Shown here: piece after piece, positions 52,669-60,447 of the stretch
Layout: each line of letters begins with the position of its first letter
Numbering within the stretch: the stretch's first letter is position 1
Assembly: GCF_005146945.1 (NCBI RefSeq)
Contig: NZ_SWMS01000023.1
Location: 1-64,000, forward strand
Reading direction: 5' to 3'
DNA from: Prauserella endophytica
Lineage (GTDB): Bacteria; Actinomycetota; Actinomycetes; Mycobacteriales; Pseudonocardiaceae
Length of the DNA: 64,000 bases
The notes under the pieces: model-generated
Told to the model about the DNA's origin: nothing
The model's input: the letters and a program-made list of their open reading frames with translations, nothing else
Databases searched by the model: none
Made by a program: the position numbers and the translations under genes

Positions 52669-53598
52669 TCAGCCATAGTCCGGTGCGCAAGCCCCAACCG
52701 GTCGGCAGTTGCCTGCTGGTCGGCACGCCGGGCTGCACGAGGGTCCGCATTGAGGGTCGCACATGGTCGGCACGCACATCGTCGCCGGCCGATCGGCGAA
52801 CGCGGTGCGGAGCTCGTTGCTGACGTGGGCGGCTTTTTCGCTGGTCAACGCGGCGGCGAGGCTGCTCTCGCGCACATTGCCGATCGGAAGCCAGCGTGAG
52901 AACACGCACGGCCACACGATGCCGTCCGCCGCGACAGCGGCCGAGCCGCGACCGCATTGTCCGCAGAGCTGACCGACCGTGCCCGGCTGCCCGCGGCCGC
53001 CGCGCCCGACGTGCCGGAGCCGATCGCGGCCGATCTCAGGTACGCCGAGGTTCACCAGCTCCGCTGCCGCTTCGTTCACTCGCTGATTGTCGGCGAGGTC
53101 GATCAGCCCGGCGCGCAGCGGAATTCCGCTGCGCAGCGCCTTGCTGATGTTGGCACGTGTGCGGGCGAGCGAGGGGCGGCCAGTGATGGCAGCGTGCCGG
53201 TCAGGGTCGTCGGAGTAGTAGGAGGTCGCGAGGCTGACGCCAGGGCGGGAGAACACATGCCACAGCTCGTCGCTGATATGCACGAGGTTGGTGAACACCT
53301 CCACTTGCACATCATGGGCGAGCGCATGGTGCACCAACTCTGGCAACGCCGGGTGCAATGTGGGCTCGCCGCCGATCAACTGCACGGTCGTGACGCCCAG
53401 CTCCGCAGCTTGGTCGAGCACACCACGCCAGCCATCGGGCGTCATCGTGCCGTGGGTGCCCATCGGCGAGCTGCCTGCGTAACAGTGAGTGCACTCAAGC
53501 TGACAGCGGCCCGTGATCTCCAGCCACAGGAACGTCAACAGGTGACGGTCGCAGGTGACAGCGGTCAGCGCGGCATGGGCGTCATCGGCGTCAAGCAC
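52669..53598 (-). CDS. Radical SAM/SPASM peptide maturase-like protein
   Basis: A protein of about 309 residues from the GTG at 53598. It has the radical SAM cluster motif CxxxCxxC in ITGRCQLECTHCYAGSSP, the GGE motif LIGGEPTLHP, and a SPASM-like C-terminal region with many Cys residues (QLCGQCGRGSAAVAADGIVWPC, then a Cys-rich end CDPQCGPSCSPAC). Such enzymes modify ribosomal peptides using extra 4Fe-4S clusters. A 90-residue ORF overlaps its start. The downstream ATPase and kinase genes are broken, so the locus may be dying. The middle part (GVPEIGRDRLRHVGRGG) also looks slightly disturbed. Confidence 0.82.
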   Translation of the reverse strand: MLDADDAHAALTAVTCDRHLLTFLWLEITGRCQLECTHCYAGSSPMGTHGTMTPDGWRGVLDQAAELGVTTVQLIGGEPTLHPALPELVHHALAHDVQVEVFTNLVHISDELWHVFSRPGVSLATSYYSDDPDRHAAITGRPSLARTRANISKALRSGIPLRAGLIDLADNQRVNEAAAELVNLGVPEIGRDRLRHVGRGGRGQPGTVGQLCGQCGRGSAAVAADGIVWPCVFSRWLPIGNVRESSLAAALTSEKAAHVSNELRTAFADRPATMCVPTMCDPQCGPSCSPACRPAGNCRPVGACAPDYG

Positions 53599-53837
53599 GT
53601 TCCAGCTAGCGGCATGCCGCGGAGAGGGTTGCGAACCGCGGACGACCAGTCGCCAAAGAGGTGCCACCTCGCCGCGACCCCTGCCAACGCCGCTGTGGCT
53701 GATTCTGCTCCGCAGTCGTGTGTAGAGAGATCGAGCGACGCGGCGAGCGCGCACGTCGGAGAGGCGGTAACAGATTCGAGGTCGCGTGCGGTCTCCAAGC
53801 CACCCATGACGGAGACGGCCTTCAGGTCATCTGTCAT
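53565..53837 (-). CDS. 90-residue peptide gene overlapping the maturase (candidate RiPP precursor)
   Basis: The frame reads MTDDLKAVSVMGGLETARDL at the start and contains Cys in SPTCALAASL and THDCGAES and near the end in LAGTCLTPMTPMP. Its 3' end overlaps the start of the radical SAM gene by 34 bp, so the two are translationally coupled. A short, Cys-containing product next to a SPASM enzyme is what a RiPP precursor looks like, but a peptide-recognition accessory protein is also possible. No database check could be made. Confidence 0.55.
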   Translation of the reverse strand: MTDDLKAVSVMGGLETARDLESVTASPTCALAASLDLSTHDCGAESATAALAGVAARWHLFGDWSSAVRNPLRGMPLAGTCLTPMTPMPR

Positions 53838-54219
53838 TCCGCTGATGACCACGCAAAGTGATACGGCTACGACAATGTGGTGAACTCGCGGGACAATGTG
53901 GCCTCGTGGCGTGTGCTCCGGCTTATCGTGGACGATCTGGATGCGACGGTCAAAGCGGTACGCGCGGGCTACGCCAATGGGGAGGTGAGTAGGCCCGGTC
54001 GTGACGACGTCGTCGTCACTCGGGCGGCCCAGCCAGGCTCGTCGATGCGAGCGGCTCGTCCCCAGGGTCAGTGGCCGAGGACGAGCCAGGCGAGCTGGGT
54101 GAGTCGATGCCTTCACAGGTCCTTGTTGCGCATGGCGAGCCTCCTCCCACAGATGGCGGACGGCCGAGTCTGGTAGCCCGAGCCGTCGCGAGCGGGCGCG
54201 GAACGAAAGCGGGACCAGT
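53838..54219. other. Intergenic stretch with a strong RBS and a short peptide frame
   Basis: No long gene. On the minus strand GGAGGAGGCTCGCC precedes an ATG at 54134 and a six-codon frame (MRNKDL) that ends at 54113. This could be a leader peptide or the start of a decayed gene. Confidence 0.35.
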
Positions 54220-55485
54220 ATGACGGCACATGCAACGGGTCGGCACGAGCAGTCGGCTGGCGATCAGCGCGCGGCATCGCGTTTACTACCGCTGCGATTC
54301 ACGCTGTACTTTGTCGCAACCGTGTTGGCAGCTGGCGCGATCTGGGCGGTGGCAGCGTTAACTGAAACAATCCACGGTGCAGATGGCACTACGTTCGGCG
54401 TGCTCGTGGTGTCCGGCCTGGTGGCGGGCGAGCTCGCTGGGCAGATCGAGCGTCGGCGTCGGCGCTTCTCCGACACGCCACACGTGAATTTCAGCTCGGT
54501 ATGGACGCTGGCTGCCGCGTTGCTGCTGCCCCTGGACTTGGTCTCGCTGGTCGCCGTGGTGCTGTATGCGCATCTCTGGGTACGAAGCTGGCGTGGCGTG
54601 ACGGGCGTGCGTGCCTACCGCGTCGTGTTCAGCGTGGCCAACGTGATCGTGTCCTGCCAGGTGGCCCAGTGGTTCGCACGAGAGTTGGGCCTGTTCCCGC
54701 TCGGGTCGGAGCTGGCACTGACCGGAGTGCTGGCTCTGGCGGTGGTGGTCCTGGCGTATTTCGCGACCAACTCGATCATCGTCGGGATCGCGATCGCGCT
54801 GCTGCATCCTGGGCGTTCGCTGGCTGGTTTGACCGGGCCTGCGAGTGAGAACGTGCTCGAGCTGGCTACCTTGTGCTTCGGGACGGTGGCGGCGGTGCTG
54901 GTGAGCACCGAGCCGTGGCTGGTGGGGTTGCTGGTGCTGCCGCTGTACGCGTTGCACCGCAGCGTGCTGGTCACCCAGTTGGAGCGCGCGGCGACGCGGG
55001 ACGGCAAGACCGGTCTGCTGAACGCGGCGAGTTGGCGCGCCCAAGCGGATGCCGAACTCGATCGCGCCAGACGCCACGACAGGGCCGTGGGCCTGCTCAT
55101 GATCGATATCGACCGCTTCCGCACGATCAACGAGCGCTACGACCGGGGTATCGGCGACGAGGTGCTGGGCGCGGTGGGCGCGACGTTGCGCAAGGGCACC
55201 CGGCAGGAGGATCTGTGCGGCCGGCTGGGTGGCGAGGAGTTCGTGATCATGTTGCCCGGGGTGGCCGGGCAGGACCTGGTGCGCGTCGCCGACCGCCTCC
55301 GGCGCCGCATTGCGGAGACCACGATTGCCACTGGCGCGCCCCTGCCGCTGCAGGTGAGCGTGTCCATGGGGGCGGCGAGCTATCCGCGGGCCGGCTCGTC
55401 GGTGGAGGAGTTGCTGCTGGCGGCGGACAACGGGCTGTTCGCGGCCAAGGACGGGGGACGCAACCGGGTTGTGCTGGCCGGCTGA
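54220..55485 (+). CDS. Membrane diguanylate cyclase (GGDEF)
   Basis: A 421-residue protein with an N-terminal membrane domain of about six to eight helices (residues 25-245) and a C-terminal GGDEF domain. The active site is the variant GGEEF in GRLGGEEFVIML, which is catalytically competent in known enzymes. The Mg-binding Asp is in LLMIDIDRFRTIN, and the end reads ADNGLFAAKDGGRNRV. No I-site RxxD is obvious four residues upstream of GGEEF. It makes c-di-GMP in response to a membrane signal and may link to the pilus locus downstream. Confidence 0.93.
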   Translation: MTAHATGRHEQSAGDQRAASRLLPLRFTLYFVATVLAAGAIWAVAALTETIHGADGTTFGVLVVSGLVAGELAGQIERRRRRFSDTPHVNFSSVWTLAAALLLPLDLVSLVAVVLYAHLWVRSWRGVTGVRAYRVVFSVANVIVSCQVAQWFARELGLFPLGSELALTGVLALAVVVLAYFATNSIIVGIAIALLHPGRSLAGLTGPASENVLELATLCFGTVAAVLVSTEPWLVGLLVLPLYALHRSVLVTQLERAATRDGKTGLLNAASWRAQADAELDRARRHDRAVGLLMIDIDRFRTINERYDRGIGDEVLGAVGATLRKGTRQEDLCGRLGGEEFVIMLPGVAGQDLVRVADRLRRRIAETTIATGAPLPLQVSVSMGAASYPRAGSSVEELLLAADNGLFAAKDGGRNRVVLAG

Positions 55486-55500
55486 CCCCGGAGTACGTGG

Positions 55501-55866
55501 TTAGGGTGGCGGTGCTCGGTATTCGCGTGCCCAGTCGACCAGGGATCGCAGGGCGCGGAGCAGGCTGCGTCCAGCCGGGGTGAGCCGGTACCAGACGGCG
55601 CCGAATCGGTCTCCTTCCGCTCGACGCTCGACGAGTCCCTCATCGTGCAGTCGTTGCAGGGTGGTCGTCAGGACCTTTTCGCTGAGGGGACGCGTGTGGG
55701 AGGCCCAGCCGATGCGTTCCTCGACCTCGTTCACCTCGGCCCGAAGCTCGCCGAACCGTCGTTCTCCCGGCGCCAGGGCAGCCAGTACGGCGACGGTCCA
55801 GTCGCCGTTGAGCACGGCGAGGGTGTCGCGCACCTGCTGGCGGTATGGCATGTCCCAATCGGCCAC
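55501..55866 (-). CDS. HxlR-family transcriptional regulator
   Basis: A 121-residue winged helix with the HxlR pattern: VLNGDWTVAVLAALAPGERRFGEL near the N-terminus, SEKVLTTTLQRLHDEGLVER for the recognition helix, and VWYRLTPAGRSLLRAL. The conserved Cys of redox-sensing HxlR proteins is absent. It converges on the diguanylate cyclase gene. It starts with GTG at 55866, or possibly ATG at 55851. Confidence 0.9.
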   Translation of the reverse strand: MADWDMPYRQQVRDTLAVLNGDWTVAVLAALAPGERRFGELRAEVNEVEERIGWASHTRPLSEKVLTTTLQRLHDEGLVERRAEGDRFGAVWYRLTPAGRSLLRALRSLVDWAREYRAPPP

Positions 55867-56568
55867 CCCGGTTGCGTATCACGATCAACACCGCGGGTTG
55901 ACGACCCCCGGCGACCCGATCGGGTGGTGTACCGCAAGACCGTTTTCGAGGGCTGACCTGGTGTAGGTCGAACGGGTGAAGATTGCCCGACTAACCCTGG
56001 GGTAAGTCGGTACTTACCTTGCACTCAGTCGAGGTCCGCGCGCTACACGTAGATCAATCCGCCGCCGCGGATGGCGACAGAGGCGCGCAGAGGGGGGACT
56101 TGGCCATGGTTCATCGTCGACCGTTGATGACCGCACCCGATCCCGCTGCCGGGGTAGCGAGATGCATCTTCTATGGGTGTGGCGATGCCGGACGAGATGC
56201 TGGCGTCTGGGGAGGCGCAGCGGGCTGTGCTCAAGCTCTGATAGGCGCGTTGCTGAGCATGCCTGGCCGCTCAGTGATTCAGGTCTTTGCGTTTGCCTGG
56301 CCGCTACGCCGTGGCCAGGTGGCTCCCGGCAGGGATGACGGCGATGAGTGCACCCGCGACGAGGACAGGGCTCAATGCGAGAGTGCTGCGCTGGCGTGGC
56401 TGCCGAGCGGCTCGCCAGGTCAGGGTGATGTCGGCTGTGGAGAGTCATGTCAGGGCCGAGGCCCCGTGGTCGCGGGTGGCGACGGGGGCACCGGTGAGTC
56501 GGGTGCCGGTGCGCCGGTCTGGTGGTCGCGGCGTTGGTCACCGGCGTGCCGCGCGGGGGGTGTGTGGG
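55867..56568. other. Upstream region of the pilus locus without a supported gene
   Basis: Long open frames exist (for example those running into the prepilin peptidase gene) but are Gly/Arg/Trp-rich and not coding-like. It probably holds the promoters for the HxlR gene and the Tad operon. Confidence 0.45.
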
Positions 56569-57201
56569 ATGTCGACGATGTTGTGGCTTATTGGGGTCGG
56601 AGTGCTGCTTGGTCCCGGGCTGGTCGCCGTTGCCGAACGCAGCCTGGGCTCTCGTCAGGGACCATGCAGTTCATGTGTGGTGGTGCTGGTTGCGGCGTCG
56701 GTGGGGTGTGCGGTGTTGTTCGCCGTGGGGTGGGCGCGGTTTGGACCGGGCCCGGTGGCAGTGGCGTGGTGCTGGGCGTGTGCGATGAGCTGCGTGCTGA
56801 CGATCACCGACGTACGGTCTGGGCGTTTGCCGTTTCCGATCGTGGCCGCGATGACAGCCGGAGGCTTGGCGTGCTTGACGATGGCTGCGGCCGCCGAGAA
56901 TCGCTGGACGAACTTGGGCTTCGCCTGCGGGGCGGCGCTAGGGGTGTTGGCCATGGCGGCAGCGGTGCAGGCGGTGGCACCGGAGCACACCGGCGGCGGG
57001 GACACCGCTCTGTACGGGGCGGTCGCGCTGTATCTGGGCTGGTTCGGCTGGAATGTCCTGGCGACCGGACTGCTGCTGGCTGCCGGCCTAACCGCGGTAG
57101 TCGCCATCGCGGTCGCGGTGGTCACGCACCAAGCGCGCGCCCGTTTTCCCGCCGGTCCTTCCGTGCTGGCTGGCGCCCTGCTGGGGATGTTGTTCGCGTA
57201 G
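56569..57201 (+). CDS. tadV: A24-family prepilin peptidase (TadV-like)
   Basis: A 210-residue polytopic protein with the two catalytic Asp motifs of type IV prepilin peptidases: ITDVRSGRLPFPIV and GGGDTALYGAV (GxGD). The methyltransferase domain of PilD is absent, as in TadV/CpaA. It processes Flp-type prepilins and pseudopilins. Start chosen at the ATG at 56569 (MSTMLWLIG), where membrane sequence begins; the frame upstream is not coding-like. Confidence 0.85.
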   Translation: MSTMLWLIGVGVLLGPGLVAVAERSLGSRQGPCSSCVVVLVAASVGCAVLFAVGWARFGPGPVAVAWCWACAMSCVLTITDVRSGRLPFPIVAAMTAGGLACLTMAAAAENRWTNLGFACGAALGVLAMAAAVQAVAPEHTGGGDTALYGAVALYLGWFGWNVLATGLLLAAGLTAVVAIAVAVVTHQARARFPAGPSVLAGALLGMLFA

Positions 57202-57277
57202 CGAACCGATCGACGCTGAGCGTCGGCTCGCGCGGAGCGGACGGCTCTGCGAGTTCGACAGCGTGGGGGAATGCGTG

Positions 57278-57841
57278 ATGGCTTGCTCGATCTGGCGCTC
57301 GTCGGCCTGGGGTGTCATCGTGGCGGTGGCGCTCGGCGCTTCGTTGCTGGTGTCCGGGTGCAGCGGCGAGAGGCCGTCCGCGCCACCGCCACTGGATTCG
57401 TCTGCGCCATCCCAGGGATCGCTGGCTCCGTCGGCGTCGCTGGATGCGGCGGCCGCGGTAGAGGCCGCGTACACCCAGTTCTGGCCGCGTTCGGCTCAGA
57501 CGCCGCACAAGCCCGAGGACACCTGGCGTGACGCGATCGCCGCGATCGCCATTGAGCCGCAGCTGAGCGTCACGTTAGAGGCAATGCGCCGCAACAAGGC
57601 GGCCGGGTTCACCACCTACGGTGAGGTTGTCGTGCGTATCACTTCGGTCGAGGTGAGCGGCGACACGGCCAAGGTGGTCGACTGTCAGGACGCCTCCCGT
57701 GCGGGCCAGGCCGACGCGCGCACCGGTGACCCGAAGACCGTTGGCGTGCCTCGAATGCCGGTCACGGCGACGATGAAGCGCGATCAAGCTTCCGGGCAGT
57801 GGAAGGTGGCTCGACTGCGCTTTCCTGGGGGTGCGTGCTGA
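57278..57841 (+). CDS. Hypothetical lipoprotein of the Tad locus
   Basis: A 187-residue protein with lipobox LLVSGC, a Ser/Pro-rich linker and a folded domain resembling small actinobacterial secreted proteins that accompany Tad genes (AYTQFWPRSAQTPHKPEDTW, then TTYGEVVVRITSVEVSGDTAKVVDC and a final GACG-like Cys). Its stop overlaps the next gene by one base. Function unknown. Confidence 0.75.
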   Translation: MACSIWRSSAWGVIVAVALGASLLVSGCSGERPSAPPPLDSSAPSQGSLAPSASLDAAAAVEAAYTQFWPRSAQTPHKPEDTWRDAIAAIAIEPQLSVTLEAMRRNKAAGFTTYGEVVVRITSVEVSGDTAKVVDCQDASRAGQADARTGDPKTVGVPRMPVTATMKRDQASGQWKVARLRFPGGAC

Positions 57842-58779
57842 TGCATCGTGGACTGCTCGCCATCCCCGCGTGTCTGGCTGCGGCCACGGGTGTGCTGGCG
57901 GCCAGCCCGTCGGCGGCGGCTGACGAACCTCACGATGATGGCCAGGTCGTCGTGACGCCGGTGGACCCGTATGGTCAGTACACGCCACCGCGGGTGGATC
58001 TGCGGGCGTTGTACTCGCGCGGCGAGGCGCCGATCCGCCGCGGCGGACCGCAGGCGACGTCGTCGCCCGGGAGCCTAGCGGGCACCGACGGGACCGGGAC
58101 GGCCGACGCGTCGAGTGGTCTGCCGCCGGGCTGCTTCCTGGGTGGGTTCCCCGTTGGTGACGGCCCGGGAGGTATCCGGTCGGGCGGCAATGCGGTGGGG
58201 CTGCGGTGTCTGCCGTCCGTGCCGGCGGATGCCCCGCCGGGGGCGCAGGCTCCCGGCCCACCACCCTTGCCGACTCCGGCAGAGCTGGCCGCGAGAGCGT
58301 TCGAGCAGCTTCGTCTTCCTTTGCCGGTGCCGCGGCATTCGCCGGATGTGCGGTTGCCGGATGGGCGGGACGCCACGATCGTTGGGGAGAACACCTGGGT
58401 GTGGACCGACCGGAGCGTGTGGCATCCGGCGGTGCAGCGGGTGCAGGTGGGTCCCGTCTGGGCGGAGGTGACCGCGACGCCTGTGGCGATGTTGTTCAAC
58501 TCCGGCACCGGCGGCTCGATGTCGTGTGCGGGTCCGGGCACGCCGTATGACCGGTCGTACGGGCTGCACGCTGCCAGCCCCGATTGCGGTTTTGTGTACA
58601 CCCGCTCGTCGGTCGGGCAGCCGAACGACCAGGCCACGGCGGAGTGGGCGATCCAGTGGTCGGTGAGCTGGGTCGGCTCGGACGGCACCACGGAGGTCGG
58701 CGGGGACTTCCCGCAGATGAGTTCGCGGGCCGCGGCCACGTTCGCGGTGGCCGAGGTGCAGGCCCTGCGCGCGAACTGA
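57841..58779 (+). CDS. Secreted hypothetical protein of the Tad locus
   Basis: A 312-residue protein with a Sec signal peptide (AAATGVLAASPSAAADE). The central part is Pro/Gly-rich (PPGAQAPGPPPLPTPAELA) and the C-terminal domain has two Cys that could pair (MSCAGPG and SPDCGF). It starts one base inside the lipoprotein gene stop, so the two are coupled. I do not recognise the family; a cell-surface role with the pilus is likely by context. Confidence 0.75.
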   Translation: MHRGLLAIPACLAAATGVLAASPSAAADEPHDDGQVVVTPVDPYGQYTPPRVDLRALYSRGEAPIRRGGPQATSSPGSLAGTDGTGTADASSGLPPGCFLGGFPVGDGPGGIRSGGNAVGLRCLPSVPADAPPGAQAPGPPPLPTPAELAARAFEQLRLPLPVPRHSPDVRLPDGRDATIVGENTWVWTDRSVWHPAVQRVQVGPVWAEVTATPVAMLFNSGTGGSMSCAGPGTPYDRSYGLHAASPDCGFVYTRSSVGQPNDQATAEWAIQWSVSWVGSDGTTEVGGDFPQMSSRAAATFAVAEVQALRAN

Positions 58780-58799
58780 CGGACAGGACTTTGACAACC

Positions 58800-58834
58800 G
58801 CATTCTGCGACAGATTCGTTTCTCGCATTCTGCG
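58800..58834. promoter_or_regulatory. Direct repeats and possible promoter before the core tad genes
   Basis: GCATTCTGCG occurs at 58800-58809 and 58825-58834. TTGACA at 58791 could be a -35 element. The leader before the SAF gene is A/T-rich (about 58835-58880) compared with its surroundings. This suggests a regulated promoter for the core pilus assembly genes. Confidence 0.5.
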
Positions 58835-58880
58835 GAAATAAAGGCAACAACATTTTTGGAATGGGGAAGGAGTTACCCCA

Positions 58881-59579
58881 GTGGGTACTGCTGTGTCTTT
58901 TTCCCGGCCGCCACAGCCGCGCAGCGGCGACTCGGGGCTCACCGGCCAGGGCGAGGAGGGCGATGGCCCGCGGGTGCCCCGGCGGCGCCGCTGGTGGCTG
59001 CTGGGCGTCGCGGTCGTGCTGGCCGCGGTGGTCGCGTACGGCAACCACGCGCTGATCGCGGGGCAGGACGAGCGGGTCGACGTGTTGGTGCTGACCCGCG
59101 ACGTCGGGTGGGGCCAGCGGATCGGCGAAGGCGATCTCGGCGTAGCCAAGGCGGTCCCGGACCAGCGGCTGGCCTCCATCCCCGCCAGCGACCGAGCCGG
59201 GGTGGTCGGCCAGGTCGCGCGCTCGACGCTGCCTGCGGGCACCGTGCTCGCCCCCGGCCAGCTGTCCGCGCAGCCGGTTCCCGGGCCGGGCGAGCGCCTC
59301 GTCGGGCTGCCGGTGAAACCGGGGCACCTGCCCGCCCGCGGGTTGGCACCCGGCGACCTGGTCCAGGTGACCCCGGTCGCGGGAGGCACCGGAACCGATG
59401 CGAGCCAATCCACGGCGAGCACGGCCGGGCCGTTTCGCGCGCGGGTGCTCGGGGTTGGCCCGCCGGACTCCACCGGCGCGGTCACGGTCGATGTCCTGGT
59501 CGGCGCGGACACCGCGCAGGCCGCAAGCAGCGCCGCCGCGGGCCAGGTGGTCCTGGTCCAGCTCGGTCCCGGCGCCTAA
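58881..59579 (+). CDS. SAF-domain protein, RcpC/CpaB-like
   Basis: A 232-residue protein with a short cytoplasmic N-terminus, one membrane helix (WWLLGVAVVLAAVVAYG) and an extracytoplasmic SAF domain (VLVLTRDVGWGQRIGEGDL, later PAGTVLAPGQLSAQP), as in CpaB/RcpC proteins that help assemble Flp pili. AAGGAG precedes the GTG start. It begins the run of core tad genes. Confidence 0.83.
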   Translation: MGTAVSFSRPPQPRSGDSGLTGQGEEGDGPRVPRRRRWWLLGVAVVLAAVVAYGNHALIAGQDERVDVLVLTRDVGWGQRIGEGDLGVAKAVPDQRLASIPASDRAGVVGQVARSTLPAGTVLAPGQLSAQPVPGPGERLVGLPVKPGHLPARGLAPGDLVQVTPVAGGTGTDASQSTASTAGPFRARVLGVGPPDSTGAVTVDVLVGADTAQAASSAAAGQVVLVQLGPGA

Positions 59580-59619
59580 AAGACGACTGCTGTCTGGAAG
59601 GGCGGTGAGGGTGTTGGCA

Positions 59620-60447
59620 ATGATCACGATCGTCTCGGGCAAGGGGGCACCCGGCGCGACCACGACGTTGGCCGCGCTGGCGGCGGCCTGGCCCGTACCG
59701 GTGGTGTTGGCCGACTGCGACCCAGCCGGGGGCGACCTCGCAGCGGGCTGGCTGGGCCAGTGGGTCGTGGACGGCACGATCCGCACTGACCTCGGCGTGT
59801 TGTCGCACGCCACGGCGACCCGGCACGCGACGGCGGGCGACCCGGCCACGCTGCTCGACCACGTACAGCAGGTTCCTCCGGCCCGGCACGTCGGGCTGCT
59901 GGCCGGGTTGAGCGCGCCGGGCCAGCACGCCGCCGTCGGCACCGCCGGGTGGACGCGCCTGACCGCGGCGCTGGCCGCGTTCAAGACCACGTCCGGGCAC
60001 CCGGCCGACGCGCTGGTCGACATCGGCCGCTACAGCACGCTCACCCCATGGCCGCTGCTGCTGGCCGCCGACCTCGTGCTGGTAGCGGTACGCCCGACCC
60101 AGCGGCACATCCTGGCCGCACGCCCGCTGCTGGCCGAGCTCGCCGAGCGGATCGTCCCGCACCGGCTCGGGTTGGCGGTCTGCGCGACGACTCCGGCGGG
60201 CAGCCGGGAAGTCCGCGCGGCGCTGGGCCGGGAGGCGGGCGTGCAGGTCGCTGCGGATGCGCGGGCGGCGGCGGTGTTCTCCGACGGCGCCGACGGCGGC
60301 ACGCTGCCACGCCGGTCGCCGTTGCTGCGCAGCGTGCGCCGCGCGGCGCGCCGCCTGCACGGCACCTACCACCAGGACACCCCGGCGGAACTGCGCACAC
60401 CGGCCGCACCGGGCTCGCCGGGCGTGCTCACCGGAGGAGCCCGATGA
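59620..60447 (+). CDS. tadZ: TadZ/CpaE-like MinD-type ATPase
   Basis: A 275-residue ParA/MinD-fold protein. The deviant Walker A at the very N-terminus reads GKGAPGATTTL, with the signature Lys but Ala-Thr where most have Gly-Lys-Thr, so nucleotide hydrolysis may be weak. VVLADCDPAGGD follows. TadZ places the Tad machinery at a cell pole. The ATG at 59620 lies after GGTGAGG. The stop overlaps the tadA start by 4 bp. Confidence 0.8.
   Translation: MITIVSGKGAPGATTTLAALAAAWPVPVVLADCDPAGGDLAAGWLGQWVVDGTIRTDLGVLSHATATRHATAGDPATLLDHVQQVPPARHVGLLAGLSAPGQHAAVGTAGWTRLTAALAAFKTTSGHPADALVDIGRYSTLTPWPLLLAADLVLVAVRPTQRHILAARPLLAELAERIVPHRLGLAVCATTPAGSREVRAALGREAGVQVAADARAAAVFSDGADGGTLPRRSPLLRSVRRAARRLHGTYHQDTPAELRTPAAPGSPGVLTGGAR

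Noticed and set aside
58016-60023. 682-residue minus-strand frame
   Set aside because: Antisense to the secreted protein, SAF and tadZ genes; no domain and biased composition.
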